Source of the DNA: Apricaphanius iberus
Taxonomy: Eukaryota > Chordata > Actinopteri > Cyprinodontiformes > Aphaniidae
Direction: 5' to 3'
Assembly: GCA_028564705.1 (NCBI GenBank)
Contig: JAPXFQ010000840.1
Coordinates: forward strand, 372,001-436,000
Length of the DNA stretch: 64,000 bases
Within the stretch, counting starts at the first letter, position 1, and each line of letters starts with the position of its first letter. Below the pieces are notes generated by a model, which had not been told where the DNA came from, searched no databases, and saw nothing but the letters and a program-made list of their open reading frames with translations. Both the position numbers and the translations under genes were made by a program. Shown in pieces: positions 22,215 through 34,756 of this stretch.

Positions 22215-23930
22215 GGGCCGATTTGGGGGCTTAACAATAAATCAATAATAAAAAGCCGATGAATCTGGCAGCATCTGTGCCAGCAAAAAAACTGAATTTC
22301 CCATTAACCACTGATGGAGACATAGCGCAAGCTGAAATGATCAGAAAAATTGGATGAGGTACCCCTCATAATTCCAATGTGCAGTGTGGCACCAGAGGGC
22401 AGATTTAGCCTCCGTTACACACAGAAAGCAGGGTCGTTCAGCATTAAAGTGAAATGTTCATAATTAATATATGTAGCCTATTAATCTGCTTGATATAAGG
22501 GACGATTTGGATTCTCTCTTCAATTTGTTTGGATTAAATACTAATTTAAAAAAATAAATACTATTTAATATGTTATTGTTTAAATTGACTGTTTTAAATG
22601 GATTATGAGAGGATTTTTTCGACCATATTGGTCAAAAGTACGGAGAACAGAAAAAATAAATTGCGTGCGATTGTTCTAATACTTTTATTATTAATTCCTG
22701 CATCAGATTTTCACAGTGCAGGGTTTAATATAAAGTAAAATCACAATTAAAAACATTGAAACCTTTTTTGCCACTTTTCATAAAAGCTGATGTAAAACCA
22801 GGCATTTAGGCCGCAACAATCTCAAAATAGTGCCACAAAATCCTGACCTGTATTTATACACAATTAGTTTCTTTCTTTTTTTTTATGCTCCACCATGTGT
22901 GACATCAATTGCCTAGCAACACCATAACATGATTATTATTTTTTGTTGCTTTAAAATCTTGCACATAAAGTAATAAAAATAAAAAGACTTTTTAAAATAC
23001 CCTTTTTAATAATGCTGTTTGCTACCATTATCAAAAAAGCTAAGACAATATTATTAAAAACCCATCAGTGGAAACTGTGTTGGTGCATCCTATTAGCATG
23101 CAACTAGAAAATAGTGCTGGCTATACTACAGTCAGGCTTGTTTCTGCTGGATCTTGAGACACACAAAGAGAGGACTTCAATAACAAGTGTGAGTTGAAAC
23201 AAATCGAAACTGGAGAAGAGCAGAAAGACACCATCAGATATAATAAGACAGAAGTGTTTGACGAGCTGGAGCCAATAGCAGATCTGAGAGGAGGGAGGAG
23301 ATTGAGAATGATAAGTGGATTTTGAACAACTTGCATAATTGAGTACTTGTTGGTGTTAGCAGGCGAGCTAAAGGGTAACGGGTCAACCCTGCAACAGCTT
23401 GCCTTTCATTTCAGAAATCTCTGTTTTCTTCTGATTCAGAGGGAGACAGCTGGCAACTGAAAAGAGAAGGAGACTACTGATGGAGTATATTGGAGCAAAA
23501 GAGAAATAAAGTGAAATTTTTTTTTTACAAGTTAGTGGCTTTCCGTGACTCATTGCTTTGTGACCTGTATAACCCAGAGTAGTTGAACCAAACATTCTCT
23601 ATAAACAGAAGCATCTACATATTTAGCAAACAACTCTGTTGGGAACAGTCTGAAGTGAAAGCTATGGCCATTATTTGATGGCAAATTAGAATATTGTGAC
23701 ATCAATTATCTGAATTAAATTAAATGCTGTTAAGTTAAATTAATGCTGTGTTTATTAGAACTCAGTGCAAGTAAGAAGCAGGTGAAGCATTCTGAATTAA
23801 ACACAGTCCCAGAGCTGGCGCTAGAGGAATGTAGCTGGGGGAGCAGTGGCTTGTTCTGGAGGGGCAAAAGAGGCAGTCTTTTTCCATTAGCGTTTTTACA
23901 TCCCATTGGTGGTACATTATTACATCCTAG
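22215..23930. other. No recognised gene
   Basis: AT-rich DNA with short frames on both strands and no family motif. The T-run at about 23518-23526 and its surrounding frame are unremarkable. Confidence 0.4.
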
Positions 23931-24496
23931 TTAAAGTGGACCTGGTATGAAATGTGCATTTTTTGAGGTTTTTGATCATATCTTTAAAAATTACTAATTA
24001 GTCTTTCCTTTGTCGCGGGGTATGTCTGCCTACATAGTGAAATTAGCACTCAGAAACAGACTGTTTGGCAGTTCAGCGCATGATGAAACGTTTCGGCATA
24101 TTACGTGTTGAGTTCCACCCAATTACCCCATTCCCCGAACTACACCCTGCAAGTCCCTCCCTCCGCGGCGCGGAGAGCTACGGTAAAAGGCAAACAACAA
24201 ACCAACAGCATGGAGTCCAGACCGCATCCAAACTGCACTGTACCTGGGTGAACAAAAGAGAAAATAAATATTTTTGTCCTCCCCACTTCTGAGCCACTGA
24301 AAACCTTGTGGATAGATTTTATGTATGCAGGGAATGTGCCCGACCGACTGCCGAAGCGTGTGGTAGTTTGTGGCAAATATTTTTAGGACGACTGTTTTTC
24401 CAATTTGGACAATACAGCAGTGAATTCACAGATCGTTTTAAACTTCTACCAGGATTAATACCAACTCTCCGTAAACCAGCAAATATCCCTATACAA
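23931..24496 (+). pseudogene. THAP-domain exon relic behind a TTAA-type terminus (Kolobok-like?)
   Basis: From ATG at 24210 the frame reads MESRPHPNCTVPG, then TGA where the second zinc Cys is expected. It continues KEKINIFVLPTSEPLKTLW, IDFMYAGNVPDRLPKRVVVC and GKYF, then TAG, DDCFSNL. A THAP finger needs C-x(2-4)-C, a distant C-x2-H and a conserved Trp. Here Cys1 (24234) and Cys3 (24369) survive, Cys2 is a stop at 24249 and the His is Tyr at 24378. A one-base frameshift follows, after which EFTDRFKLLPGLIPTLR continues. The exon ends at 24496 before GTAAGC, a good donor. TTAA at 23931 followed by AGTGGACCTGGTATG resembles a Kolobok terminus, and Kolobok transposases carry THAP domains. No right terminus was found. 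Confidence 0.7.
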
Positions 24497-25740
24497 GTAA
24501 GCATAGGGGGGGGGGGGCAGAAATTCTCTGTATACTGTTGTGCACCTGTGGTGACTTCAAGAAACGTTTGAAATTTACAGTCATTCCAATAAATAATACT
24601 ACATATGTGTGTATGTTTATATATACACAGTATATATATATATATATATATACAAGATATTGGATATCCAGTTGTAATTTGATATCTTATGAGTCTCATA
24701 CCACTTCACTTCTCTCAACAGCATACTTCAGGTAAACATAATATAACATTTCCCACAGTTTCTGGTAATATTTTCCATGTTTTAATAATGTTTTATTTAA
24801 CCCTGTTTTATTTAATGCTAATAAAGAAATATTTTTTTTTATTTTTTTTATTCTGTTTTCCTTTGAATGTTATCAAGCCGCATGCTAGTTTTCTTCTTCT
24901 TGCCATCTTTCCTTGACCTTTTAAGGCTGACTTTTTCTATTCTGTTGATACTTTTATTTTTATAATTCAGAACAAAATGCATTTGCACACAGTTTTTAGT
25001 GCAAACTGGTGTTATTTATGTTGGATTCAGTAGAAGAAAATTAAAACCGCTACATAAGTGATGATGACATGATGCCAGCGGGACGTAATGACGTAATTAA
25101 TTTGCAAATTACCATGTAACTTCATCTGTACTTTCTGTTAGAGAAAGTTGGCAACACTGGCCGAGTGCAAAGCAGCTGGGATTTGCAGCTTGAAATTTCT
25201 TGTAGTGCTAGGTGATATGGCGTCCAATCTACATAGCAATAAAATCGAAAGCATGTGCGGTAACGATATGTATTGCGCTCTATATATTTTTTTCTTTAGA
25301 TATGATAAAATGACTGCTTATGAACATTCTCACTTTCCAGACATTGCAGCGGAGCAACTTCAGAAAAAGATTTAGAATGCCATGTAAAGGACGTTTATTG
25401 TGCTAGATGCGTTTCAGAAATATTCAATTGTTATTTCAATAAATAATGCCACACAAAAATTATCTCTTCACAGCATAAATAAAGATTAAGATATTTCATA
25501 TAGAATAAAAGTTAAATAGCATGAAAATAAAGTTTATAATTGTCTGCTTTAGTGGTTATTTATTTATACATTTAATATTACACAGTACGAAACCTGCATG
25601 TATTTGATTAAAATGCTTCAAATTTAATCCTGAGTTCCAAAGCAGAAAGCAACTAGACTATATCAGTTGTTTCTTAAAGATATTTCTCCTTTAAGCCAAA
25701 AGGCTTATTCAAATAGGAAACATGAGTTATTGGCCCTACA
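24497..25740. other. No recognised gene; short (TA)n at 24630-24652
   Basis: A run of G at about 24507-24518 and a (TA)n tract follow the THAP exon. The 75-codon frame at 25148-25375 could be a downstream exon of the same relic but shows no known motif. Confidence 0.35.
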
Positions 25741-25985
25741 AATGGACTGAACTTATATAGCGCTTTTCTAGTCTTACTGACCACTCAAAGCGCTTTACAT
25801 TGAAGCCGCATTCACCCAATCACACTCATACACCGACACCCAACATGGCTCGGTAGGACAATGTAGAATTTGGGGGTTAAGTGCCTTGCCCAGGGGCACA
25901 TCAACATGTGACTGGAGGAAGCTGGAATCAAACCTACAACCCTCCGATTGCAAGCCAACTACTCTACCACTGAGCCACAGCCGCC
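25741..25985 (-). mobile_element. tRNA-derived SINE, near full length
   Basis: On the minus strand the 5' end carries an A box, GTGGCTCAGTGGTAGAGTAG (complement of about 25960-25979), and a B box, GGTTGTAGGTTTGATTCC (complement of 25924-25941), at tRNA-like spacing. These would drive RNA polymerase III. The body continues with GGGCAAGGCACTTAACCCC and ends in AAAGCGCTTTGAGTGGTCAG then AGCGCTATATAAGTTCAG-like text, a tail shared with partner LINEs in fish. Reverse transcriptase would be supplied in trans. The minus-strand 69-codon frame across it is fortuitous. Confidence 0.88.
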
Positions 25986-26413
25986 AATCAATCCGCTGTT
26001 TCACTTGTTGTTATTTGAGGATCCAAACATATCCCCAACAATGACATGACAGTTTTTTGGTCTCATGTCCCAGGGTGTGAATAGCTGAAAACTGCCTGTG
26101 GAGACGAATGAGGGTAGCAGAGCAGATTTTAGAAAGATGAAAGTGGATGTTAACTCCTCTGTACAGTGTTGGGTTTTCATTCGTAACATAGATGGATTAT
26201 TTTATTGGTGTCTCAAAACACATGTGTTCCCTCTCCAAAATTAGCATATTGCTCTCTTCAAACAAGTGTCCCTGTCCTTGAAATGTTATTAGATTGACCA
26301 CTGCAAAGAAAGGAGGTTGGCGAGTTACATTGAGAAACAATCCAAATAGGAAAAAAGGAAATAAAAAAAATAAAAATAAACTTTTTTATTTTTTTTGGTG
26401 TTTACGTTTTTAT
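25986..26413. other. No recognised feature
   Basis: Unique-looking DNA ending in an A-rich then T-rich run (26345-26400) just before the hAT element. Confidence 0.45.
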
Positions 26414-26421
26414 GTTGGCAT

Positions 26422-27113
26422 TAGGGCTGAACGATTAATTGCATGTGCAATTAAATCACAATTTGGTAAAACGCAATTTTCTAATCGCAAAGGCTGCGAT
26501 TTGACTTGATGTAAACATATCTGGTAAAGTCACGTGACTTGCAAACAGCTCAAACAATGCAGGAAGAGAAGAGAACGAGCCACATTTTAGCCACATTTTA
26601 CCCGCGCTGTATAAAAATGCCGACAGAAAGTTAAAGCCACACCAAAAACTGAGCATTTTGCAACAACTGACCTGTGATCAAACCGCTCAACGGAGTCATA
26701 CCTGAGTCTGAAAGTCTATTAGATCGATGGAGAATTAAAAATCAGAGCTGGTCCTTCAAGCATCCTACTTCCTGGATAACCACACAGAGGAAAACATTGC
26801 AGCCGGAGGTAATTACTGGGAGGGATCAAAAGGAAGAAAACCTTGATTGCAGAACGACGCCGATGACCATCCAGTGTGATGATTAAAAGTAGATAAAGTT
26901 GTTAATATTTGCCTTTGTCTCAAAATAAGCCTGTATTATGGAATAGAATAAATTATGTTTAAAGATCTGTTTATAATGTACAATATTTTTGCTTGTATTA
27001 ATTTAAAAATGCATGACAAAAGCCACACAAAAATAATTGCATATTAAATCGAAATAGCAACATTGAAGTAAAAAAATCGCAATTAGATTATTTTCCAAAA
27101 TCGTTCAGCCCTA
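26422..27113. mobile_element. Complete non-autonomous hAT element, 692 bp
   Basis: Both ends start TAGGGCTGAACGATT, a 15-bp perfect inverted repeat. The flanking 8-bp target duplication is gttggcat at 26414-26421 and gttggtat at 27114-27121, with one mismatch. Subterminal regions hold repeated AATCGCAATT and AAATCGAAAT words. There is no transposase; the short frames inside show no hAT motif. It would have depended on an autonomous hAT with the same termini. Confidence 0.92.
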
Positions 27114-27121
27114 GTTGGTAT

Positions 27122-27950
27122 TGACAAAAAAAAAAAATACATAAACAGTAGTAAAGTTAACAGAAAAGGTTAAAGGGTTGAAAAAGTTTACAATATATAT
27201 AGATGGAAACAGTTTGAAGAGCAAAGAGATTAAATTGAAGAAGACAGGATGCAGGGGAGGGGAAAAATCAAGCAGAAAAAGGGTAGGGGTGGACCAAACC
27301 AAAATGATAAAAATGTGAAGGAAAAGGGATGATAAACGGATAAGAGCTTGACCTCTCAATCTATGTGGAAAGCCTCAGGAGGGTGAGGTGGTGATTCACA
27401 GCCTTACAGTGGAAATAGGATTTAGTTGGAGAAGATGGAAGGTGACGTGTTTTAAAAAGCTAAAACCAAAAAGGAGGCTATCTTTAGGACATCATGTCCT
27501 CTCCAGATAAAGGATCATTAGTTTAAACAGTGGAAGAGCAGGGCTGTTTTTTGACACCAACATTCGGCTGTCAGTTGGAATAGTAAGACATTTGGTCTCC
27601 ATATTTCAGTTAGTGTCAATTGCTAACCATTAAACCATGACATGTTATGCAGTTTATCACAAAAATGGACCTGAAACTGTTGACTATTTCTAGCTCTCAG
27701 ATGATCCTGATTAGCAGCAGAGCCACAGGTCGCTGATCTTTTCCTCTCCTGCTCCGGATTGTAATTAGATGGGCTTTGAATTTACCCACTGAGACATGGA
27801 GCACCATCAAAACCCTATCAAAACTAATTTCACACATGATTACTCCCATGCCCTGAGAACAATGCTTTGATGATAGGGATACAATGACTTGCAGGGCTCG
27901 TGAGCTAAGGCAGGAAATAAATGGTGAGACACATGCCAATGTTTGAAATG
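27122..27950. other. No recognised feature
   Basis: Starts with a purine-rich stretch (about 27125-27330). The minus-strand frame there is a low-complexity Phe/Leu/Ser translation. Confidence 0.45.
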
Positions 27951-28469
27951 TATGTATACACCTTAGTCCAGCTGAAGTCAAACCTGCACTTCTCTTAATT
28001 GGACTAATGCATCCAGATAATCTGGTTAACAAACAAAATTTCTCTGCATGTAAACTCCAATTTTGGCTTAGCCCAGCTGTTCACAGGAAGTGACTAGACC
28101 TTCGAAGTCGGCATAACAACACTGGTGCACAACAACACTGTAGCAACATCAAACAGTATGATATTTAGGAAATATACTGTGCTGCAGCCTTGTTGTCATC
28201 CATTTCTTCACTTATTGTCCGAATCTGCTTTTACTCCGTCTGCTTCACTGCTGCTAGCATTTGTTTCCTATCTGTGTGACTCTCTAGGACAACCAGAAGA
28301 ATGCTCACACGAAAAGTTGTATGTCGCCACCTAGTGTTGCAGAGTCAAACACACTTAATTTCATAATTCGATTTTCTGAGTGACGTAAACTGAGATAAAG
28401 ACTACCTTTCTGGTTAAGGTATTAGTCTGATTACTGTCAAAATATTATTTAGTGGTGCATGTAAACGTA
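27951..28469. mobile_element. Candidate MITE with GCATGTAAAC-type ends
   Basis: The left end reads TATGTATACACCTTAGTCC and the right end, read inward, ATACGTTTACATGCACC. Both are followed inward by TTAATTGGACTAA or AATCAGACTAAT words. This is the layout of an abundant fish MITE, but the ends are diverged and no target duplication is clear. Confidence 0.4.
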
Positions 28470-31379
28470 TTGACTGTGCTTTAGAGATGAGTCTTCGATG
28501 GTCAAATGAAGAAAAAAACCTGGAATGTTCAAGTTTAAGATGAAGGGGCAATAGTTGTGTCATTAAGAAATTACACAATAACTATAAAATGTTTATAAAT
28601 TAAGACTTTTTAAAATTAAATTTTAGTTTGGAATTATTAGTAATTCAAGACTTCCTGCTTCCCTGACACAGCAGCCCATTTCTCTTAACCAATGTGACAG
28701 CTGGCATTCTGGCCAGTAGAATGTAAGACCAGTGATGACGTCATAGAGTAAAATGACTCTTGTGCGCTACACTTTAACTCATTATGCATATGTAGACTCA
28801 ATGAAATGACTTTTTTTTTTTTTGCAAAGTGACATAAAACAACATGAAGGTGTAAATTGGGAAAAAAGATTTTTACTAACAAGTTAATTTGCTTAATGAA
28901 ATGTTATATAACATAATTTATTTGGACGAAACATAAAATATGGCTGTAATGGAAATGTTGGGAAAAATTAATAGAAAAAATAAAAGCCATAGAAATATTA
29001 AAACAATTAGATGTCATTATTATATACATGTCAAAATATTTTGTTGTAAACTGTACAATAATAATGATTTGTTAAAAATGGGTTTAGTTGAATTATTCAT
29101 TCATATTATTTATTTAGTCTGAAATGTCACTATTATATTACTTTGTCTCCTTTGAGCTTTTTTTAGAAATAATAAACATCTTAAGCATGAGCCACAGAGA
29201 ATGACTCAACATGTTGCATAAACATCTTTTGGAGGGGTGGTGGGGTAAGTCAGAGAGCACTGTGTCTATATCAAAGCCTCGATGGAAAGGCATGACCTTC
29301 CACTTGCCCCTGGCTTACAAATATTCTGGCTGTAAGCACAGGTTGAAAGGTTTTGTATGAACGCACAACATCCACCAGTAGACATAAGTCAGCAAACACA
29401 AGGCCAGAGCACTAATATTTCTGCGATAGCTTTAAGTGAAGCTCTGCAGAGCGGCAGCAGGCATGAAAAAGATGTCAAATAAGGAGAAGCAAACAAACCA
29501 AGCACACTCGCTGCCTTTGCACGCTCTTGCCTAGATTTATAGAAAAGTCATTCATTATTTACGGGCAGCTGAGGGGTGTTGTCATACGCATTACTGCACC
29601 AACACGTGGAAGAAAAGTGTAGTCCTGTGTGTTTGTGCAGATGTTGTGTGCTCGGCTGCAGAGGCAGAAACTGTGACAGAATGGCAGGTGAGGCTCTAAT
29701 GAACACCTCATCCCACGGTGCAGTCTCCATCTCTATAATGTCCTCAGATCTCACTTCAAGGCTCCTTTTTCTGGGGAATGAGAGTCGTATTCCACCCACT
29801 CTGCATGACAGAGTGTGCATATGTGAACCAGCGGGGACAGGAAATCTTCATGCAGAGGTCTAAACGGCAAACCTAGATTTATAATCGAGCAGTCAAAGTC
29901 ATTATTGCTTCGTTTGCCGCAGGTTTTTTTGAGTCAACGTGTTTTGAAGGTGACGAGTCTACTGCATTCTAGCTGCTTCTTTGGCGGGATTTTGTGAGTT
30001 ACTAGGAATGGGCCATTTGAGATAGTAACAATACGATAACCTTGAGTGAAAGAACCACCGTGTCATGGTTTTATGATTTCAAAACAAGCATAACTCGAGC
30101 AGTTCTTTTTTTCAGGAGGTGTAATGTTGTTAAACCAGATTTTAAAGTAATTTCTAATTACAAGAATTTGGTGCACTAGTTCGAATTAATTCTCAGATTT
30201 CTCTACTTCATTATCTATTTGAACGTGCATTAACGAGTTGCAGGGAAATTTGACATTTTTCTGGAACTATGAAGACGATCCTGTCATAATTCTGGCTTTT
30301 CTCCAGTTTTGCCATTTTAAATCTGTTGTTTTACTCTTCTTTTTTAGCTTAGCCATTCCAGAACCCTAATGTTAGTCTAATGTGTCAATAACAAAAGCGG
30401 TTTTTGTGTGTTTGGGAACATTTTCCCATTAGAACACCCAACTGTGACCGAATTTTAATATGCTAAATGTTTTTTCAATGCTATAAGTCTGGTCGGAACA
30501 AGCGCAGCAGTAGGGGGAGCTCACAACGACTGTGTCGATCGGGAGATTTAACCAATGTCGGATTCAGGTGTTGATATTATAATTTGTGGTTTGAAGTGTA
30601 GGTTAGGTTTGAGGATAGTTAAAAAACATCTCTGGGTCCATGTGGTCACAGATATGAGCTGTTAGCTGAGGAAGTACATTATCATGGCGCGTTTTAGACA
30701 CACAATACTTGAAAAGTAAAACACTGGGTGAAAGTAAAACACTACTTACAGCCTGTGAGCTGGTGTTCCACCATCGCAACTGTACAGATCCTTTTTTTAA
30801 TTCAACCTTGAGGCAAAGCCAGTACTGTGAGGTCCGTAGCCTCTAGCAGCTGCAAGACGCTCGGCTTTCACTTTGCCAAAAATAACACGCCTTTATAACA
30901 TGCCTTTGGTCATGGGATTCAAACAATGTTCTTGGCTTTTTCTTAAACATAGGAATCAGTTTCTTTTCATCATAGCTCGAGTCAGTTTAGGATAGTCTTG
31001 GAAACAGTTGGGTGTTCAACAGCACAATGATCCATTACACACAAAACACACTTAAATGTTTTAGATCTGTGTATGATGATCAAAGTGGCTATAAACGATA
31101 TGGAAATAGCCAGATCGTGATGCACAGGTATATTCAAAACATATAACATCATCCAAACTGTGCAGAAAAAGGAATGGCAGTGCAGGGTGTTTTGCTTTTT
31201 GTAAGGAATGGTGCACTTTACATAATTCATCACATAATCTGGAAATAAACTCAGTCGGAAATATTAAAGCAACATCTTGAGACCATCAGTGGTCATTGTG
31301 AACCTTGATCTCTTTGTACTTGAAAAGGTTTGTGCAGGCAATTCTGTCTGTAATACGTTAGGGCTGGTTGACATGGTAG
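28470..31379. other. Long stretch with no recognised gene
   Basis: AT-rich sequence. A TGACGTCA word lies at about 28736. Frames on both strands overlap at 29548-29863 without a known motif. TTACTAGGAATGGGCCATTT at 29999 resembles a DNA-transposon end but lacks a partner. Nothing else is supported. Confidence 0.35.
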
Positions 31380-31545
31380 GATTTTTAGACCAATTTTACC
31401 CCTATTTTCCCCTCCAGACATGCCCGATTATTAGTATAGCTCTTAAAATAACCCTACTGTGTGTGGTGTCTTCAGAGGGCTCAGAAGGAAGTTCGGAATG
31501 CTCTGATTGCAAATCGGGTATATCAACATGTTGGATTTTCTTGGT
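31380..31545 (+). repeat. Dispersed repeat, copy A (plus orientation)
   Basis: Contains GATTGCAAATCGGGTATATC, then ACATGTTGGATTTTCTTG, preceded by a CGATTATTAGTATAGCTC block. The complement of 42283-42465 has the same blocks in the same order, so these are two copies of one family in opposite orientations. Confidence 0.7.
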
Positions 31546-33951
31546 CCAATATGCGCTGGTCCGTGTGCGCTGTGTTGCAAGGACAAGGGAAGATACTGCC
31601 TATTGAATATGTGTTGTAGGTAAGGTGAACGTTGAGGTGAAAGGCAGTAGTCTTTGAAGTGTTATTATTATTTCCATGTGTGGTCTCACCTGACAGCAGT
31701 CCACAAATGCATAGAAATAAAGATCAGTCAGAGCAAACTGTGTAATGATGTTTCCTGGTGTAAAAAATACAAAAAATCCACCTCCATTGTCTGTATAGCA
31801 AGTAGAGCCCTGTCTCCTGCTGTGTTCACTCCTTTTTCTAACGCCAGGATTAAGTTTTTTTTTCTGGTAAAACTAGTCCACAAACTATTGCCAATGCCTC
31901 ATCCTGTGCATCCATATTTATTTACTCCTTTGACTTCACGTTTTATATCATGAGGTTTTGTGAGACTTCCTGTCTGAGCTGGGAATGTTTGTGTCTCATC
32001 ATTGCGGTGTGGCTGCAAACCACACAGAAACAGGAATATACGTCATTTTTTTATCTCCATGTGTGGTCTGAAACTCTCGTGACATTTTAAAATCCCTGCA
32101 TGTGAACCAAGCTAACTCAGTTACACCTGTTCTGTTGGGACGAAATGGAACAAAATTCCAATAAATTAATGTGGGAATATTACCCTCAACATTTGGCCTT
32201 TGCTTGGCCAAAAGTGACATACATCGACTGTATGTTAAATTGACATTGAGCAAAGTATTAAAACAACTCTTTAAATATTTATTTAAAGGAGAAAATTATA
32301 TTTTGTAAATATTTAGACTGATCTCAGACAATAAAAGGTTACCCTTTTTTAATATGTTGTATTTAAACTTCAGATTTCAACTGCACCGCCAAACTGCTTT
32401 AACAATCTCCAGTTCCAGATTTAGTTTTAATACAAATATGCAAGATCACTTTATCATTTATTAATAGCTAAAACTATTCCATGTAAATGATTGGATTGAG
32501 ACAAAGTTGGATGCTCTATCCAGTGTTGCTGCCAATTGTGCTGTCCAGAACTCTGCCTGCTTTGTTCTGCCAATTTTGGGGTACAAATATAATGTTACTA
32601 GTAGTAAAGCAATCATTGGCAAGAGACTATGTTGTTGTATCCTACCAACTATTAAAAGAATTCAGAGAGCTGAAATGAAGCAAGTCTGCATAAATCAGAC
32701 TAAAATGGTACAAAAGCATTTTCTCCTTGGTTTTGGATGGCTTCCAAATGCAACTGATGTGGATATTGATTTCCTGTTGGCTCGTAAAGGAATTACTTGT
32801 CTTCATTTCTGTCTTATAACCTGCTAGGCCAGCACATCTGTTGGAGGAACAGCGCAATCCAATAATGTATAGCTCAGTGAAATGAAGGAACAGAGTGATT
32901 AGAGTTCAACAAGTTGTGAGGGTGGTACATATCATTTATTAGTGTCTTAATTTCATGTGATTTACCATGACACACAATTTTCTTGGTAGATTACTGTGTT
33001 CAGACCAAAATCACTGAAATCTTTTTTTTTTCATACATTGGTTGTGTACTATCAAGACATAAAAGACATTTTCCGTAAGCCATTATTTGACCAAGCAGAG
33101 ACTACTCAGCTCAACATCAGCTTGTAGTTTCACACTCCAAGCAAACTGCCCCTCCTGGGTGCTTCACCTGCTGAGCTTTAGTGCTCTGATGTGTGTAGAA
33201 AATCAACAAGAGATCATCAGTGGTGTAGAAAAGCAAGGTGCTGGTGACCCTCTTCGCTCCCTTGATGAAACTGCACTGAGAGAGAAGAGTCAATTATTTC
33301 CAACATAGCTAAAGTGATCTCATTCCTCTGTTTGGAAATCAAAATGTGATTTCCCTTTCCCCACATTTCTGCCATTTGCAAAAATATTAATATGAATATG
33401 TTACTCTTCTGTTTTCCAGCACTTCCCTGTATTCCTTTACATGCTCTGCTGTAGAAGCTCCACAGAACTGCTGGCCCTGCAACGCTACACACTTTTCATT
33501 AAATCACAAATCAATTCAGTGAGCAGCTAGAGAAAGTAATGTCATTGGACATTAGAAGTCCAGAAGTCTTTGGTAAAGTCGATAGGAATTTGCCTCACAA
33601 AAATAAGGTGATTCCAGCAGGTTTGTGTTAGATATGCCTTAGCTCTTAATGTTAAATTGCGAAACTTTTATTTTTTAAGTTTATTGACATTCAATAATAT
33701 ATTTCCTGTTAAAGTTCAGTTCAGATTTGTGACCTAATTGAGCTCAGTTAACTAATCTGTTGCAAGCCTGATCCTTGCTCGGGCTCGTTGTGACCAGAAA
33801 ACACACAAATATCCACTTCACTTATTAAACAAGCAGACAATAAAATGTGCATGCTTTCATTTACTCACAAGTCCTTTGGCTTAAGTGCAAGGGCTGGTTG
33901 AGCCTGAAAACTCGTCCGTGACCAGGCTGGCTCCACTCGTCCAAATGAGTC
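31546..33951. other. No recognised gene
   Basis: The longest frame, 32507-32827, shows no family motif and overlaps frames on both strands. The rest is AT-rich. Confidence 0.4.
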
Positions 33952-34394
33952 TGCATTCTATTTGTACTCAGAACTTGGAAATTCTGACTTTAGAGGGAAA
34001 AGAAAACTGAAACACCCTCTGAAATCGGACTTCCCACCCGGAAAGTCAGACATATTTTTTTCCTCCAGCTGTGACTTTCAATATGGCCGGTCCTCACATC
34101 AAAAATAGTAGCTGTCGTAGAAAAATTGGCTATTTTACAGGACACACTAGTAAGACTGCATCTAAAATCAATGTTACATGTAGAACATACAACTATAATC
34201 TTAAAATAAAAGGGATGTTTGTCTCTGGTAAGTAGAGCTTAAAGCAATATTTGTAAGAGGTACTACAACTACAACTACCTGGATGTGCCATATTGGAATT
34301 CAGACTTATTCAACAACGTTACTGGAACGCTGTTTTCTCGGGCGTGACACTAAACCCAGCTCCGAGTTCCGACTTCCAAGCTAAATAGAACGCA
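33952..34394. mobile_element. MITE with TGCRTTCTATTT termini
   Basis: Left terminus TGCATTCTATTT at 33952 and right terminus TGCGTTCTATTT read inward from 34394: 12 bp with one mismatch. Both are followed by GAACTTGG or CTTGGAAGTCGGAAC blocks, a known fish MITE layout. No clear target duplication. No coding. Confidence 0.65.
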
Positions 34395-34517
34395 CCATTA
34401 GCGTCAAAACCCGGGCTGCCTGATGTACACTTGGACAAAACTGTGACTGGTCTATGCACAGCAGAAAAGTCCAGAAAATCCTTCTCTGTCCACTGTGCAT
34501 TAGAATTTGCTTTCATA

Positions 34518-34630
34518 AATATATCCATAGCTTATATACTTAACATGTATTTTGAAAAATGCCGCTGTTTAAATGTACAGTTGATCTTATATTTAACATG
34601 TATGTTAAGTATATAACCTATAGATAAATT
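34518..34630. repeat. Small inverted-repeat element
   Basis: Fifteen bases, TTATATACTTAACAT at 34532-34546, are exactly inverted at 34602-34616. Flanking bases extend an imperfect arm to about 30 bp on each side. The loop carries a 31-base segment that recurs at 35164-35194 inside the neighbouring hAT element. Confidence 0.65.
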
Positions 34631-34756
34631 CATTGCTGCTGTTACCTCCAGTTAAAATGCTAACATGCTAACCCGTGATTAGCATTATACATTTTATGTG
34701 CTTATACCTTTTGTTTAAGCACAACAATCATCACACACCGAGTACTGACTCATCAC

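Noticed and set aside
25795..26004. Minus-strand 69-codon frame as a possible small protein
   Set aside because: It lies across a tRNA-derived SINE, with A and B boxes in place.
29548..29863. Overlapping 90- and 95-codon frames on opposite strands as a possible exon
   Set aside because: No family motif, no convincing splice sites, and both strands are open equally, which suggests chance or composition.
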